A stretch of 42,443 bases of DNA, taken from contig JAIPFY010000024.1 in NCBI GenBank assembly GCA_021736385.1, forward strand, positions 1 through 42,443, written 5' to 3'. The stretch is from Spirochaetia bacterium (GTDB lineage Bacteria > Spirochaetota > Spirochaetia > CAKZLE01). Of the stretch, positions 17,501 to 24,446 are shown piece by piece; position 1 is the first letter of the stretch, and each line of letters opens with the position of its first letter. The notes under the pieces are model-generated. The model saw only the letters and a program-made list of their open reading frames with translations, ran no database searches and was not told the DNA's origin. The position numbers and the translations under genes are program-made.

Positions 17501-18026
17501 ACCTGAGATCGTGCAACCCGGGTCGGTCACCCGGCTGCCGGCCATTGCCTCGGATGTGTTTCTCACCGGTGATGCGATACCCGGGTTCGGTACCTACTGC
17601 CATGCACTCATCGAGCATGAGATCAAGCACCTGCCGCATCCCCCGGAACTCACCCGGGCCCTGCGACTGCTCGATGCCGATCAGCAGCAGATCGTCGCAG
17701 AAGATGCACTGATGCTCACCGGGCAGGTGATGAACAGCCGGTTCTTCCAGGCTATCGGACAGCGTGAAGGGATCGTGATCGAATCTGAGGTGCCGTTCAT
17801 GATGAGAAAGGATGAGCTGCTGCTGCGGGGGATCATAGATCTGATCGTAGAGACTGCTGAGGCTGTCTATATCATAGATTTCAAGACTGATGCGACGATC
17901 CATCCCGAAAACCATCAGGCGCAGCTCGATCTCTACATGGAGGCGATGGGTGACTGTACCGGGAAGGCCGTCCATGGTATGATATGGTATCTACGGGATA
18001 AGGAGCAGCAGGGATGGCAGTTATAG
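14553..18026 (+). CDS. addA: AddA-like UvrD/RecB-family helicase-nuclease
   Basis: Protein of 1157 residues. Superfamily 1A helicase motifs run in order: Walker A AGAGSGKT (Lys42), Ia LTFTRKAAAEM, II MIDEFQD (Asp365, Glu366), III VGDEKQSIYRFRGA, IV NYRS, V TIHKSKGLEFPVV, and VI LLYVAVTRA. A C-terminal RecB-type nuclease follows with GIID (Asp1096), IIDFK (Asp1109, Lys1111) and a conserved QLDLY. This is the ATP-driven motor and second nuclease of an AddAB complex for double-strand break resection. I choose the ATG at 14553, which overlaps the addB stop codon; the frame extends 17 codons upstream but only within addB. The order addB then addA is the usual one. No missing motif is seen. Confidence 0.9.
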   Translation: MSTSMHTTMDEILAERHLDELQRAAVYTDSNTVVSAGAGSGKTTVLSYRYLRLILEGRARVPQILTLTFTRKAAAEMLERIGSMMLAHREHPLVAREIESLEHAEIATLDSFCAKIVRSDCRRYGFSPDFKQDEDLARDLASSAALSFLHTHMHHHAVRHLIAVHSFGALYEKILTPLAVYHMCPSRIIDFPEACSEQLVQMGEALQASAGMLESYGAAITAMDPRTASFRNAAAFMTALQDQVLSEIASGNMIGAYEQIDQLPPMPRNVGRATADDLIELKEHITGIKEIWAEFLLALYHLAHEEILRDVYGLLGEFQQQFLTVKRAAGVLTFSDVATMAVDILIENRELRSYYKQQFSHIMIDEFQDNNDLQRQLLYLLSEKQELLLYRVPEAHELSEGKLFFVGDEKQSIYRFRGADVRVFKALSSELALCGGRSLSLVTNYRSEPGLIETFNRIFPHVMEGLGAPYEAVFEALGTRAANAGVRPRLQLFIKPKEPSSRSSDDEVPEDDPSAMIAEELQSKDQPVHDSEAEAWYVARYIHQCVANRSLKIHDAELGVVRPAEYHDFAILMQSLSNQMRFERALRALGVPFSAQTVRALFLEAPINDIYQLLQLLLYPHDRHAFAALLRSPFVELDDDLVFTLLKVLHAEPGYGAFDPQLEQWFFQDEDSDRIRQAHARYMHAAGIYSELLERAQVRSISELIEYLWFECGYRYSILRHPQHHRYLEYYDYMREFALMSEARGDTLAEFLDAVRRRLGSSERVQDLELMKEHREGVQLMTIHKSKGLEFPVVIVANAGNKGRSHQEPEIYLSEGFSAPVLSILPRIPIGGSKSASNFFCFTEREHMALQQSAELKRLLYVAVTRAESHLIISGCHSKPGKQRVVGEYKSLMELALMGSGMDLDDPLQALDSLQLPISTSHILVEAHRISDFTENELMKMHHAKASVYHREKTAGLYDSCEQISYPQQLRSVGVTTHIEGLIPEIVQPGSVTRLPAIASDVFLTGDAIPGFGTYCHALIEHEIKHLPHPPELTRALRLLDADQQQIVAEDALMLTGQVMNSRFFQAIGQREGIVIESEVPFMMRKDELLLRGIIDLIVETAEAVYIIDFKTDATIHPENHQAQLDLYMEAMGDCTGKAVHGMIWYLRDKEQQGWQL

Positions 18027-18262
18027 AGATTCGTGAATACACTCAGCGGTTCATGGCTGATGAAGCCAGAGGACTGCTGGAAGAGGCCGGGATCGACTGC
18101 ATGGTCTCAGGCGATGACGGGGGTGGTACCTACCCTCAGGTACAGTTCACCAGCGGCTATCGTGTGCTCATACAGGAAGAGGATGTCCAGAAGGCAGAAG
18201 AGGTCCTCAGCGTACTCGGTCCCTATACCCCGCCCGAGGGGATGGGGCTGTTCAGGGAGTGA
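18014..18262 (+). CDS. DUF2007-like putative signal-transducing protein
   Basis: Small protein of 82 residues, cytosolic, with the GIDC and ADEARGLLEEAGI features of the DUF2007 family (described as putative signal-transducing proteins related to the PII-like fold). No enzymatic residues can be named. The ATG overlaps the addA end by 13 bases and AAGGAG lies 8 bases before it, so it is the last gene of the TPR-addB-addA operon. The 3' end overlaps the convergent C-S lyase gene by 11 bases. The role is unknown; co-transcription with addBA may only be convenience. Confidence 0.75.
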   Translation: MAVIEIREYTQRFMADEARGLLEEAGIDCMVSGDDGGGTYPQVQFTSGYRVLIQEEDVQKAEEVLSVLGPYTPPEGMGLFRE

Positions 18263-19472
18263 CCTGCAGCAGCTGCTCCACAGCGGCTGCGATCTGCTCG
18301 AGAGACTGTTCGATCACACATGCGGGCATCGCGAAGTTCATCCGTACGAACCCCTCTGCGCTGCTGCCGAACCAGAGTCCGTCATGCAGGGCGACCTGCG
18401 CCTGATCCCCGAAGAACTCACCGAGGCTCGAAGCCTCCGGGAGCTTGCGTAGCAGCGCCGTGCAGTCGATGAATGCGATGAAGCTCGCCTGCGGACGCAC
18501 CAGCTGGAGCATCGGAAGCCGTTCTTTCAGAAACCCTTCTATGATATCGAGATTCCTCTGCAGATACACCAGCAGCTCATCAAGCCAGGGGCCTCCGTGC
18601 TGGTAGGCAGCCTCTGCTGCGGTCATGGCAAGGACCCCGGGGGTGGCGATCGAGAGCTTTTTGAGCAGATCCCTGTAGGCTGCTCTGAGCTCCGGGTCCG
18701 GTATGACGGTGAATGAGATATGTTCCCCTGCGATGTTGAAGGTCTTTGAGGGGGCCATGCAGGTCACCGGGGCTCGTGCGCCCTCGTGTGCGAGCGATGC
18801 GAAGGGCGTATGGGTGACAGCAGGGTAGGTGAGGTCTGCATGGATCTCATCAGATATGATCAGCACGTCGTGACGATCACACAGCTGCTGTACCCGGGCG
18901 AGCTCATCCACGGTCCAGACCCGGCCTGCCGGATTGTGGGGACTGCAGAAGATCATCAGACGGTTCTCATCTCTGGCAAGCTGTGCTTCGAGCTCTATGA
19001 GATCGAGGGTATAGGTGCCCGACTCCCGATCGTAGAGCATACGGTTCTCCACGAGCTTCCGCCCATGTGCGGTGATGATGCTGCCGAACGGGCGATAGGT
19101 CGGACTCTGGACGATGATCCCCTCACCTGGTTCGGTGGTGAGCGTGATAAGCAGTGAGAGGGTAGTGATCATCCCCGGTGAGCAGATGATCTGGCGATCG
19201 GGTATCTCCCAGCCGTGGCGCTGTGCAGCCCACTGTGAGAATGCCGTGATGCTCTTCTCCACTGCCTGGGCAGAGGGGTACCCGAAGATCCCGTGCGCGA
19301 CCCGGTCGGTCAGGGCGCTGATGACCTGCGGCGGGGAGAGGAAGTCCATATCGGCGACCCACATGGGGATGACATCGCTGCGTCCGACCAGTGACTGCAG
19401 CACAGAGCTGTCCCACTTGACTGATTCAGTGGTCCTGCGGTCGATGACCCGGTCAAAATCATAGCTGCCCAT
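18252..19472 (-). CDS. MalY/PatB-type PLP-dependent C-S lyase (cystathionine beta-lyase family)
   Basis: Protein of 406 residues of fold-type I. Family signatures include PMWVADMDF near the N terminus, FCSPHNPAGRVW, IISDEIHADL and the PLP-binding APSKTFNIAG with Lys243. These are typical of MalY/PatB enzymes, which cleave cystathionine or cysteine to pyruvate, ammonia and a thiol. Whether the physiological role is methionine biosynthesis, cysteine catabolism or aminotransfer cannot be decided from sequence. GGAGGG precedes the ATG. The gene follows psuG by 4 bases and is probably co-transcribed with it. The 3' end overlaps the convergent DUF2007-like gene by 11 bases, with no terminator between them. 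Confidence 0.9.
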   Translation of the reverse strand: MGSYDFDRVIDRRTTESVKWDSSVLQSLVGRSDVIPMWVADMDFLSPPQVISALTDRVAHGIFGYPSAQAVEKSITAFSQWAAQRHGWEIPDRQIICSPGMITTLSLLITLTTEPGEGIIVQSPTYRPFGSIITAHGRKLVENRMLYDRESGTYTLDLIELEAQLARDENRLMIFCSPHNPAGRVWTVDELARVQQLCDRHDVLIISDEIHADLTYPAVTHTPFASLAHEGARAPVTCMAPSKTFNIAGEHISFTVIPDPELRAAYRDLLKKLSIATPGVLAMTAAEAAYQHGGPWLDELLVYLQRNLDIIEGFLKERLPMLQLVRPQASFIAFIDCTALLRKLPEASSLGEFFGDQAQVALHDGLWFGSSAEGFVRMNFAMPACVIEQSLEQIAAAVEQLLQVTP

Positions 19473-19476
19473 AGTC

Positions 19477-20391
19477 TCAGTCCCTCCAGTAGGCTTGTGC
19501 GATCTCGGCGGCTGTCAGGGCGTTGTGCTGCACCAGTGCGATATTGGCTGCGAGGCTGTCCCCTGAAGTGAGCTCCTTCACCCGGTCGAGCAGGAACGGG
19601 GTCACCCGTTTCCCCTCGATGTGGGCATCAGCGGCATCTGCGAGGGCCTGTTCGATCGCCGCGTCGATCACCTGCTTGTCCATGGCAAAGGCCTCGGGGA
19701 TCGGATTGGTGATCATGACCCCACCGTGCAGGCCGTTATCCCACTTGGCATGGAGGATCGCAGCAGCTTCCTGAGGAGTGTCGATACGGTAGTCGACCTG
19801 CAGACCGCTCGTGCGGGTATAGAAGGCCGGCAGTTCGTCGGTCCGGTAGCCGAGGACCGGCACGCCCATCGTCTCGAGGTACTCCATGGTGAGGGTCAGA
19901 TCGAGGATCGATTTCGACCCGGCTGAGATCACCGCGACGTCGGTGCGTGCAAGTTCCTGCAGGTCTGCCGAGATGTCGAAACTCTGCTGGGCACCGCGGT
20001 GCACCCCGCCGACCCCGCCGGTGGCGAAGATCCTGATCCCCGCCATATCAGCGCAGATCATGGTGGTCGCGACGGTCGTGGCCGCATGGAGCTTCTGAGC
20101 GAAGACGGCCGGCAGATCCCTTCTGCTTGCCTTCACGATATCCTTGCTCGTGCCGAGGAACTCCAGCTGCTGGTCTGAGATCCCGACATGGATCTTCCCG
20201 TCAAGGATCGCGATGGTAGCAGGTACTGCCCCTGCCTCTCTGATGGTATCTTCCAACAGGCGTGCGGTCTCTATGTTCTGCGGATACGGCATGCCGTGTG
20301 ATACGATGGTCGTCTCGAGCGCCACGACCGGTCGTCCTTCACTGACAGCCTGTGCTATCTCGTCTGTGATGATCAGAATGGGAGTATTCAT
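19477..20391 (-). CDS. psuG: Pseudouridine-5'-phosphate glycosidase
   Basis: Protein of 304 residues matching PsuG/IndA through most of its length: ALETTIVSHGMPYPQN with the catalytic Glu, FATGGVGGVHRGAQ, and ISAGSKSILDL with the expected Lys. It cleaves pseudouridine 5'-phosphate to uracil and ribose 5-phosphate, salvaging pseudouridine from RNA turnover. I choose the ATG at 20391 because AGGAGGT lies 7 bases before it; the frame continues 15 codons upstream without a ribosome binding site. A PsuK kinase gene is not adjacent, so the kinase would have to be elsewhere. It is followed after 4 bases by the C-S lyase gene. Confidence 0.93.
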   Translation of the reverse strand: MNTPILIITDEIAQAVSEGRPVVALETTIVSHGMPYPQNIETARLLEDTIREAGAVPATIAILDGKIHVGISDQQLEFLGTSKDIVKASRRDLPAVFAQKLHAATTVATTMICADMAGIRIFATGGVGGVHRGAQQSFDISADLQELARTDVAVISAGSKSILDLTLTMEYLETMGVPVLGYRTDELPAFYTRTSGLQVDYRIDTPQEAAAILHAKWDNGLHGGVMITNPIPEAFAMDKQVIDAAIEQALADAADAHIEGKRVTPFLLDRVKELTSGDSLAANIALVQHNALTAAEIAQAYWRD

Positions 20392-20433
20392 AGCTGGTAC
20401 CTCCTGAGAGCGATTCATACAGTTAGCAGTATA

Positions 20434-20464
20434 CAAAAAAACGGCAGGAATTCATACCTGCCGT
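20434..20464 (-). terminator. Rho-independent terminator of the TrpXYZ-like ABC operon
   Basis: On the minus strand an 8-bp perfect stem (ACGGCAGG with CCTGCCGT, 8-base loop) is followed directly by seven Ts. It lies 25 bases after the ATPase stop codon. A TATACT immediately after the T run may belong to the psuG promoter. Confidence 0.88.
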
Positions 20465-20488
20465 TCATGATATTCTGCATGACTGCCG

Positions 20489-21283
20489 CTAGGTGCTCAG
20501 CAGTCCTTCGTCAGAGGCGAACTCTTCCTGTCTGATCTCATGGAACTTCTTGACCAGGGTATCGACGGTGAGTCTGCGTTTCTCCTCTCCCGAGACATCG
20601 AGGATGATCTCTCCCTTGTCCATCATGAGCAGCCGGTTGCCGTAGTCGATCGCATGCTTCATGTTGTGGGTGATCATCATGGCGGTGAGGTTGTAGTCGG
20701 TGATGAATCGCTGGGTCATCTCGAGGACCATCTGTGCGTTTCGCGGATCGAGTGCAGCAGTGTGTTCATCAAGCAGCAGCAGGTCCGGTCGGGACAGGAC
20801 GGTCATCAGAAGGGTCAGCGCCTGACGCTGTCCGCCTGAGAGCAGACCGACATTGTCTTTGAGGCGGTCTTCCAGGCCCATCGCCAGCGGCCTGAGTTCT
20901 TCACTGAAGGCTTTGCGGCTGGCGCTGTTGAGGGTCATCTTGAGTCCCTTGAAGCCCTTCGAGCTGCAGATGACCATATTGTCTTCCAGCGACATGTTCG
21001 CAGCGGTCCCGAGGGTAGGGTCCTGAAAGATCCTGCCGATGTACTTGGACCGTTTGAACTCCGGTACGCGTGTCATCTCGAGGTCATGGATCCGCAGTGA
21101 GCCGCCGCTTGGGAAGAGCGAACCTGAGATCAGGTTGAACAGGGTGGTCTTCCCTGCCCCGTTACTCCCTACGATGGTGATGAAGTCACCTGAATTGACG
21201 GTAAGGGAGACATCGTTGATGGCAAGATTCTCATTGACAGTCGCAGGGTGAAAGACTTTTGAGATGTGTTCGAGTTTGATCAT
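20489..21283 (-). CDS. ABC transporter ATP-binding protein of a TrpXYZ-like importer
   Basis: Protein of 264 residues with Walker A GSNGAGKTT, Q-loop in FQDPTLG, ABC signature LLSGGQRQA, Walker B LLLLDEHTA and the switch His in MITHNM. It is the motor subunit of the importer formed with the two genes upstream. Its relatives form the family to which streptococcal TrpXYZ tryptophan importers belong; the substrate here could equally be another amino acid. The ATG overlaps the permease stop codon as ATGA. The operon ends at a clear terminator 25 bases downstream. Confidence 0.9.
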   Translation of the reverse strand: MIKLEHISKVFHPATVNENLAINDVSLTVNSGDFITIVGSNGAGKTTLFNLISGSLFPSGGSLRIHDLEMTRVPEFKRSKYIGRIFQDPTLGTAANMSLEDNMVICSSKGFKGLKMTLNSASRKAFSEELRPLAMGLEDRLKDNVGLLSGGQRQALTLLMTVLSRPDLLLLDEHTAALDPRNAQMVLEMTQRFITDYNLTAMMITHNMKHAIDYGNRLLMMDKGEIILDVSGEEKRRLTVDTLVKKFHEIRQEEFASDEGLLST

Positions 21284-22176
21284 CTTCTCTCTTTCCTCCT
21301 CTGTCCTGCAGCATCCTGACTGCGTGCTATGACCAGTGACACGATGACGAGCACACTGGTGATGAGTTTCAGGTCACTCGGGGTCATGTGGATGTAGTAG
21401 CCGTAGTAGCGTCCGAAGAACATGAGTCCCTTGTAGAGGATCGCTCCGAGTACGACACGCAGGGTGATCACGAAGATCTTGTTCGATCGAAGCAGGAACT
21501 CACCGAGCATGACTGCGGCCAGACCCTCTACGATCATACCCTGCCCGAGTTTGGCATCGGCGAACCCCTGGTACTGACCAAGGATCGCGCCGGAAAGGGC
21601 GACCAGTCCGTTGGAGAGGGACAGTCCTATGACCTTCATGGTCTCAGGATTGACCCCGTTGGTCTTGATCATCTGCTCATTGTTTCCCAGTGCTCCCATC
21701 GTGATCCCCAGATCCGTTCTGAAGAAGATATCGATGAGGATCTTTATGATCCCGACGAACAGGAGCATGAAGATCAGTAGTGTGTACTCTCTCGGGAGGG
21801 ATCCACCGAAGCCGATGACTTTGGTGATCATGGTGTCAACACGCAGCAGTGCGATGTTGGCTCTTCCCCCGAGGATACGGATGTTGATCGAGTACAGCAT
21901 GGTCATGACAAGTATTCCCGAGAGCAGGTTGGGAAGCTTGAGTTTGTTATGGATGGTGGCTGTGGCAGCACCTGCTACAGCCCCGCCGATGAAGGCGAGG
22001 ACTGTGGCAGCGAAGATGCCAAGGCCGTTGATGATGCATATTGCCGCGATCGCGGCACCGGTGGCGAAGGAGCCGTCAACGGTCAGGTCCGGGAAATCCA
22101 GGATCCTGAAGCTGATGAAGACTCCCAGGGCCAGCAGCGCGAAGATCAGGCCATCGACAAGTATTCCTTCAATCAT
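21280..22176 (-). CDS. ABC transporter permease of a TrpXYZ-like importer
   Basis: Inner-membrane protein of 298 residues with about eight hydrophobic helices. Recognisable features are FRILDFPDLTVDGSFATGAA near the N terminus and GNNEQMIKTNGV in the cytoplasmic loop that contacts the ATPase. It belongs to the branched-chain-type permease superfamily (COG4120-like), which pairs with an ABC_sub_bind protein and a small ATPase as here. It lies 7 bases downstream of the binding-protein gene and overlaps the ATPase gene by 4 bases. Confidence 0.9.
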   Translation of the reverse strand: MIEGILVDGLIFALLALGVFISFRILDFPDLTVDGSFATGAAIAAICIINGLGIFAATVLAFIGGAVAGAATATIHNKLKLPNLLSGILVMTMLYSINIRILGGRANIALLRVDTMITKVIGFGGSLPREYTLLIFMLLFVGIIKILIDIFFRTDLGITMGALGNNEQMIKTNGVNPETMKVIGLSLSNGLVALSGAILGQYQGFADAKLGQGMIVEGLAAVMLGEFLLRSNKIFVITLRVVLGAILYKGLMFFGRYYGYYIHMTPSDLKLITSVLVIVSLVIARSQDAAGQRRKERR

Positions 22177-22183
22177 ATACGTG

Positions 22184-23260
22184 TTATCTCTTGACTCCGT
22201 TCTCTATGATCACTGTCGCTCCGTCGATGATGTCGGCAGGTACGGTGATCCCGAGTCTCTTGGCGATGTCAAGGTTGATCCACAGCTCGATATCGGTGGG
22301 TTTGGTCATGAAGACCGTCCCGATGTCCGCAGGGTCAGCTCCATTGATGATATCCTGGATCAGGTATCCGGTAGCTCGTCCCATCTTGTAGTAATCGAAT
22401 CCCCATGCGACAAGCACATCAATACCGACGGCTGCAGAAGAGGTGGGGTCTGCGGTAAGGACCGGTATATCGTTCAGATCAGCGATCTCCACGAGTGAAG
22501 GCATGGCTGAGACGACCGTGTTATCGGTCGAGACGTAGATACCGTCCACTTTGTTGACGATAGCCTGAGTCGCCTGACGCACCTCGGAGGTGTTCGTCAC
22601 TGCTGAGGGGATGAACTCGATTCCCAGTTTCTCACATGCTGCCTTCGTCATATCGGCAAGCAGTACGGCATTGGCTTCACCGCTGGTATAGATGTGTCCC
22701 AGTCGAGTGACTCCTGCGATGTCTTTGAGCATCTTGACCTGTGCCTCTACCGGGGTCATGTCGGAGACACCGGTCACGTTCCCGAGGCCTTTATCGAATG
22801 ATTCGACCAGTCCTGCTGCCACAGGGTCTGTGACTGCTGCATAGATGACCGGTACATCGGTGATCAGATTGGCAAGAGCCTGTGCGGTAGGGGTCGCGAT
22901 CCCTACGGCAAAGTCCACCTTGTCTGCTTTGAACTTCTGTGCGATCGATGCTGCAGTGGGGATATCGCCATTGGCATTCTGCATATCGAAGGTAGCTTCG
23001 ATGCCTTCTTCTTCGAATACGTCCATGACACCCTGTTCGACGGCATCAAGAGCCGGGTGCTGAATGATCTTGGAGAAGCCGATAGCAATCGGGGCGACTT
23101 CTTCAACAGTAACCTCAGGGGCTGCTGCTTCAGTGACTGGTTCAGCTTCTACTTTCGGTTCTTCTTCCTTTGCGCATCCTGTGAATGCGATCCCTACCAC
23201 TAGAACGGCTGTGAGCAGCAGCAGTGTATATGGGACGATGCTCTTGGTTCCTTTTTTCAT
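22184..23260 (-). CDS. Lipoprotein substrate-binding protein of a TrpXYZ-like importer
   Basis: Protein of 358 residues. A lipoprotein signal peptide ends at AFTGC with Cys29, followed by a short Glu/Pro/Val linker. The mature part matches the ABC_sub_bind family (COG2984): IGFSKIIQHPALD, AVGIATPTAQAL and YAAVTDPVAAGLV are characteristic. The family includes the tryptophan-binding TrpX; the substrate here is inferred, not shown. AGGAGGG lies upstream of the ATG. This is the first gene of the three-gene operon and has a good promoter about 30 bases upstream. Nearness of aroA is suggestive of aromatic amino acid supply. Confidence 0.9.
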   Translation of the reverse strand: MKKGTKSIVPYTLLLLTAVLVVGIAFTGCAKEEEPKVEAEPVTEAAAPEVTVEEVAPIAIGFSKIIQHPALDAVEQGVMDVFEEEGIEATFDMQNANGDIPTAASIAQKFKADKVDFAVGIATPTAQALANLITDVPVIYAAVTDPVAAGLVESFDKGLGNVTGVSDMTPVEAQVKMLKDIAGVTRLGHIYTSGEANAVLLADMTKAACEKLGIEFIPSAVTNTSEVRQATQAIVNKVDGIYVSTDNTVVSAMPSLVEIADLNDIPVLTADPTSSAAVGIDVLVAWGFDYYKMGRATGYLIQDIINGADPADIGTVFMTKPTDIELWINLDIAKRLGITVPADIIDGATVIIENGVKR

Positions 23261-23291
23261 GCGTGTGTATCCCTCCTAGGTACTTTGCATC

Positions 23292-23333
23292 AATATACGG
23301 CACAAGGAGTGTTTTGTCCACACTGTATACAGT
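23292..23333 (-). promoter_or_regulatory. Promoter and adjacent 12-bp palindrome of the TrpXYZ-like operon
   Basis: On the minus strand TGGACA (23315-23320) and TATATT (23292-23297) have a 17-base spacer, both one mismatch from consensus. A perfect 12-bp palindrome ACTGTATACAGT (23322-23333) abuts the upstream side of the -35 box, a usual position for a regulator. Confidence 0.65.
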
Positions 23334-23404
23334 TTTGTGCATAAAAAGAGTATATAAATACAGGGAGGAGGGGACAGCGGGCTCATGAGGTGCTTACGCG
23401 CTGC

Positions 23405-24424
23405 TCAGAGCACTTGGAGATCTTTGATCACCTGTACGACACGATCGGTATCTTCTTGCGAGACATCAAGATGGGTGACCATCCTGATCGTATGCCATCC
23501 GGTGGAGAAACAGAGGACCCCCTGCTTCTCCAGCAGTGCCACCACCTGTTCAGATGGGACCTCCGGGGTGTCGAAGAAGATGATGTTCGTCTCGGTCAGC
23601 TCAGGGTCGATCGAAGCCCAGGAGCACTGCGAAAGAGCCTGTGCGATCTGCTGTGCATGGGCATGGTCCTCTGCAAGTCGTTCTACGTGGTGTTCGAGAG
23701 CGTAGATGCCTGCCGCTGCGAGGATACCGATCTGTCTCATGCCTCCGCCGAGCATCTTCCTGACCTTCAGTGCCTGATCGATGAAGGATCTGCTGCCGCA
23801 GAGCATGCTTCCCGCAGGTGCCCCGAGGCCTTTGGAGAGACAGAAGCTGAGACTGTCCGCATAGCGGCAGATGTCGCTGATCTGCTGCTGTTGTGCGACT
23901 GCAGCGTTGAACAGCCGAGCTCCGTCCATATGGATCTTCAATTGGTGTTCATCGGCGCATGCTCTGATCTCTCTGAGGGTCTCGATCGGGTAGCAGGCCC
24001 CGTCTTTGGTGTTCTCCAGTTCTATGAGAGTCGCCCGTGAGACGGTATAATCATCAGGATGCAGATGTGCCTCGATGGTTCTTCGATCGAGGATGCCCCT
24101 GCTGCCATCGAGTCCCACCGGCATCACGCCTGCTATCGCTGCAGGGGATCCCACCTCATGGAGCATGATATGACTCTCTCTGTGCGTCAGGACCTCGTTC
24201 CCCCGTCCTCCCTCGATGTAGAGTGAGATGAGGTTCCCCATCGAACCTGAGCTGACGAACAGGGAAGCATCTTTCCCGGTGATCCGGGCGGTCATCTCTT
24301 CGAGCCGGTTGATCGTCGGGTCCTCCCGGTAGACATCATCTCCGACTTCAGCTGCGGCCATCGCCGCTCGCATGGCCGGTACCGGTCGGGTGGTCGTATC
24401 GCTTCTCAGGTCTATGGTTCTCAT
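23405..24424 (-). CDS. ltaE: Low-specificity L-threonine aldolase
   Basis: PLP enzyme of 339 residues that splits L-threonine and allo-threonine into glycine and acetaldehyde. Family features run from the N terminus: DLRSDTTTRP, GDDVYREDPT, SGSMGNL, HMDGARLFNA and the PLP-binding SFCLSKGLGAP with Lys198. Length is normal. AAGGAGC lies 8 bases before the ATG. It follows aroA by 22 bases and is probably co-transcribed. The pairing of a shikimate-pathway gene with threonine aldolase has no obvious biochemical reason. No clear terminator follows. Confidence 0.92.
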   Translation of the reverse strand: MRTIDLRSDTTTRPVPAMRAAMAAAEVGDDVYREDPTINRLEEMTARITGKDASLFVSSGSMGNLISLYIEGGRGNEVLTHRESHIMLHEVGSPAAIAGVMPVGLDGSRGILDRRTIEAHLHPDDYTVSRATLIELENTKDGACYPIETLREIRACADEHQLKIHMDGARLFNAAVAQQQQISDICRYADSLSFCLSKGLGAPAGSMLCGSRSFIDQALKVRKMLGGGMRQIGILAAAGIYALEHHVERLAEDHAHAQQIAQALSQCSWASIDPELTETNIIFFDTPEVPSEQVVALLEKQGVLCFSTGWHTIRMVTHLDVSQEDTDRVVQVIKDLQVL

Positions 24425-24446
24425 GGCAGGGCTCCTTGTATGTATG

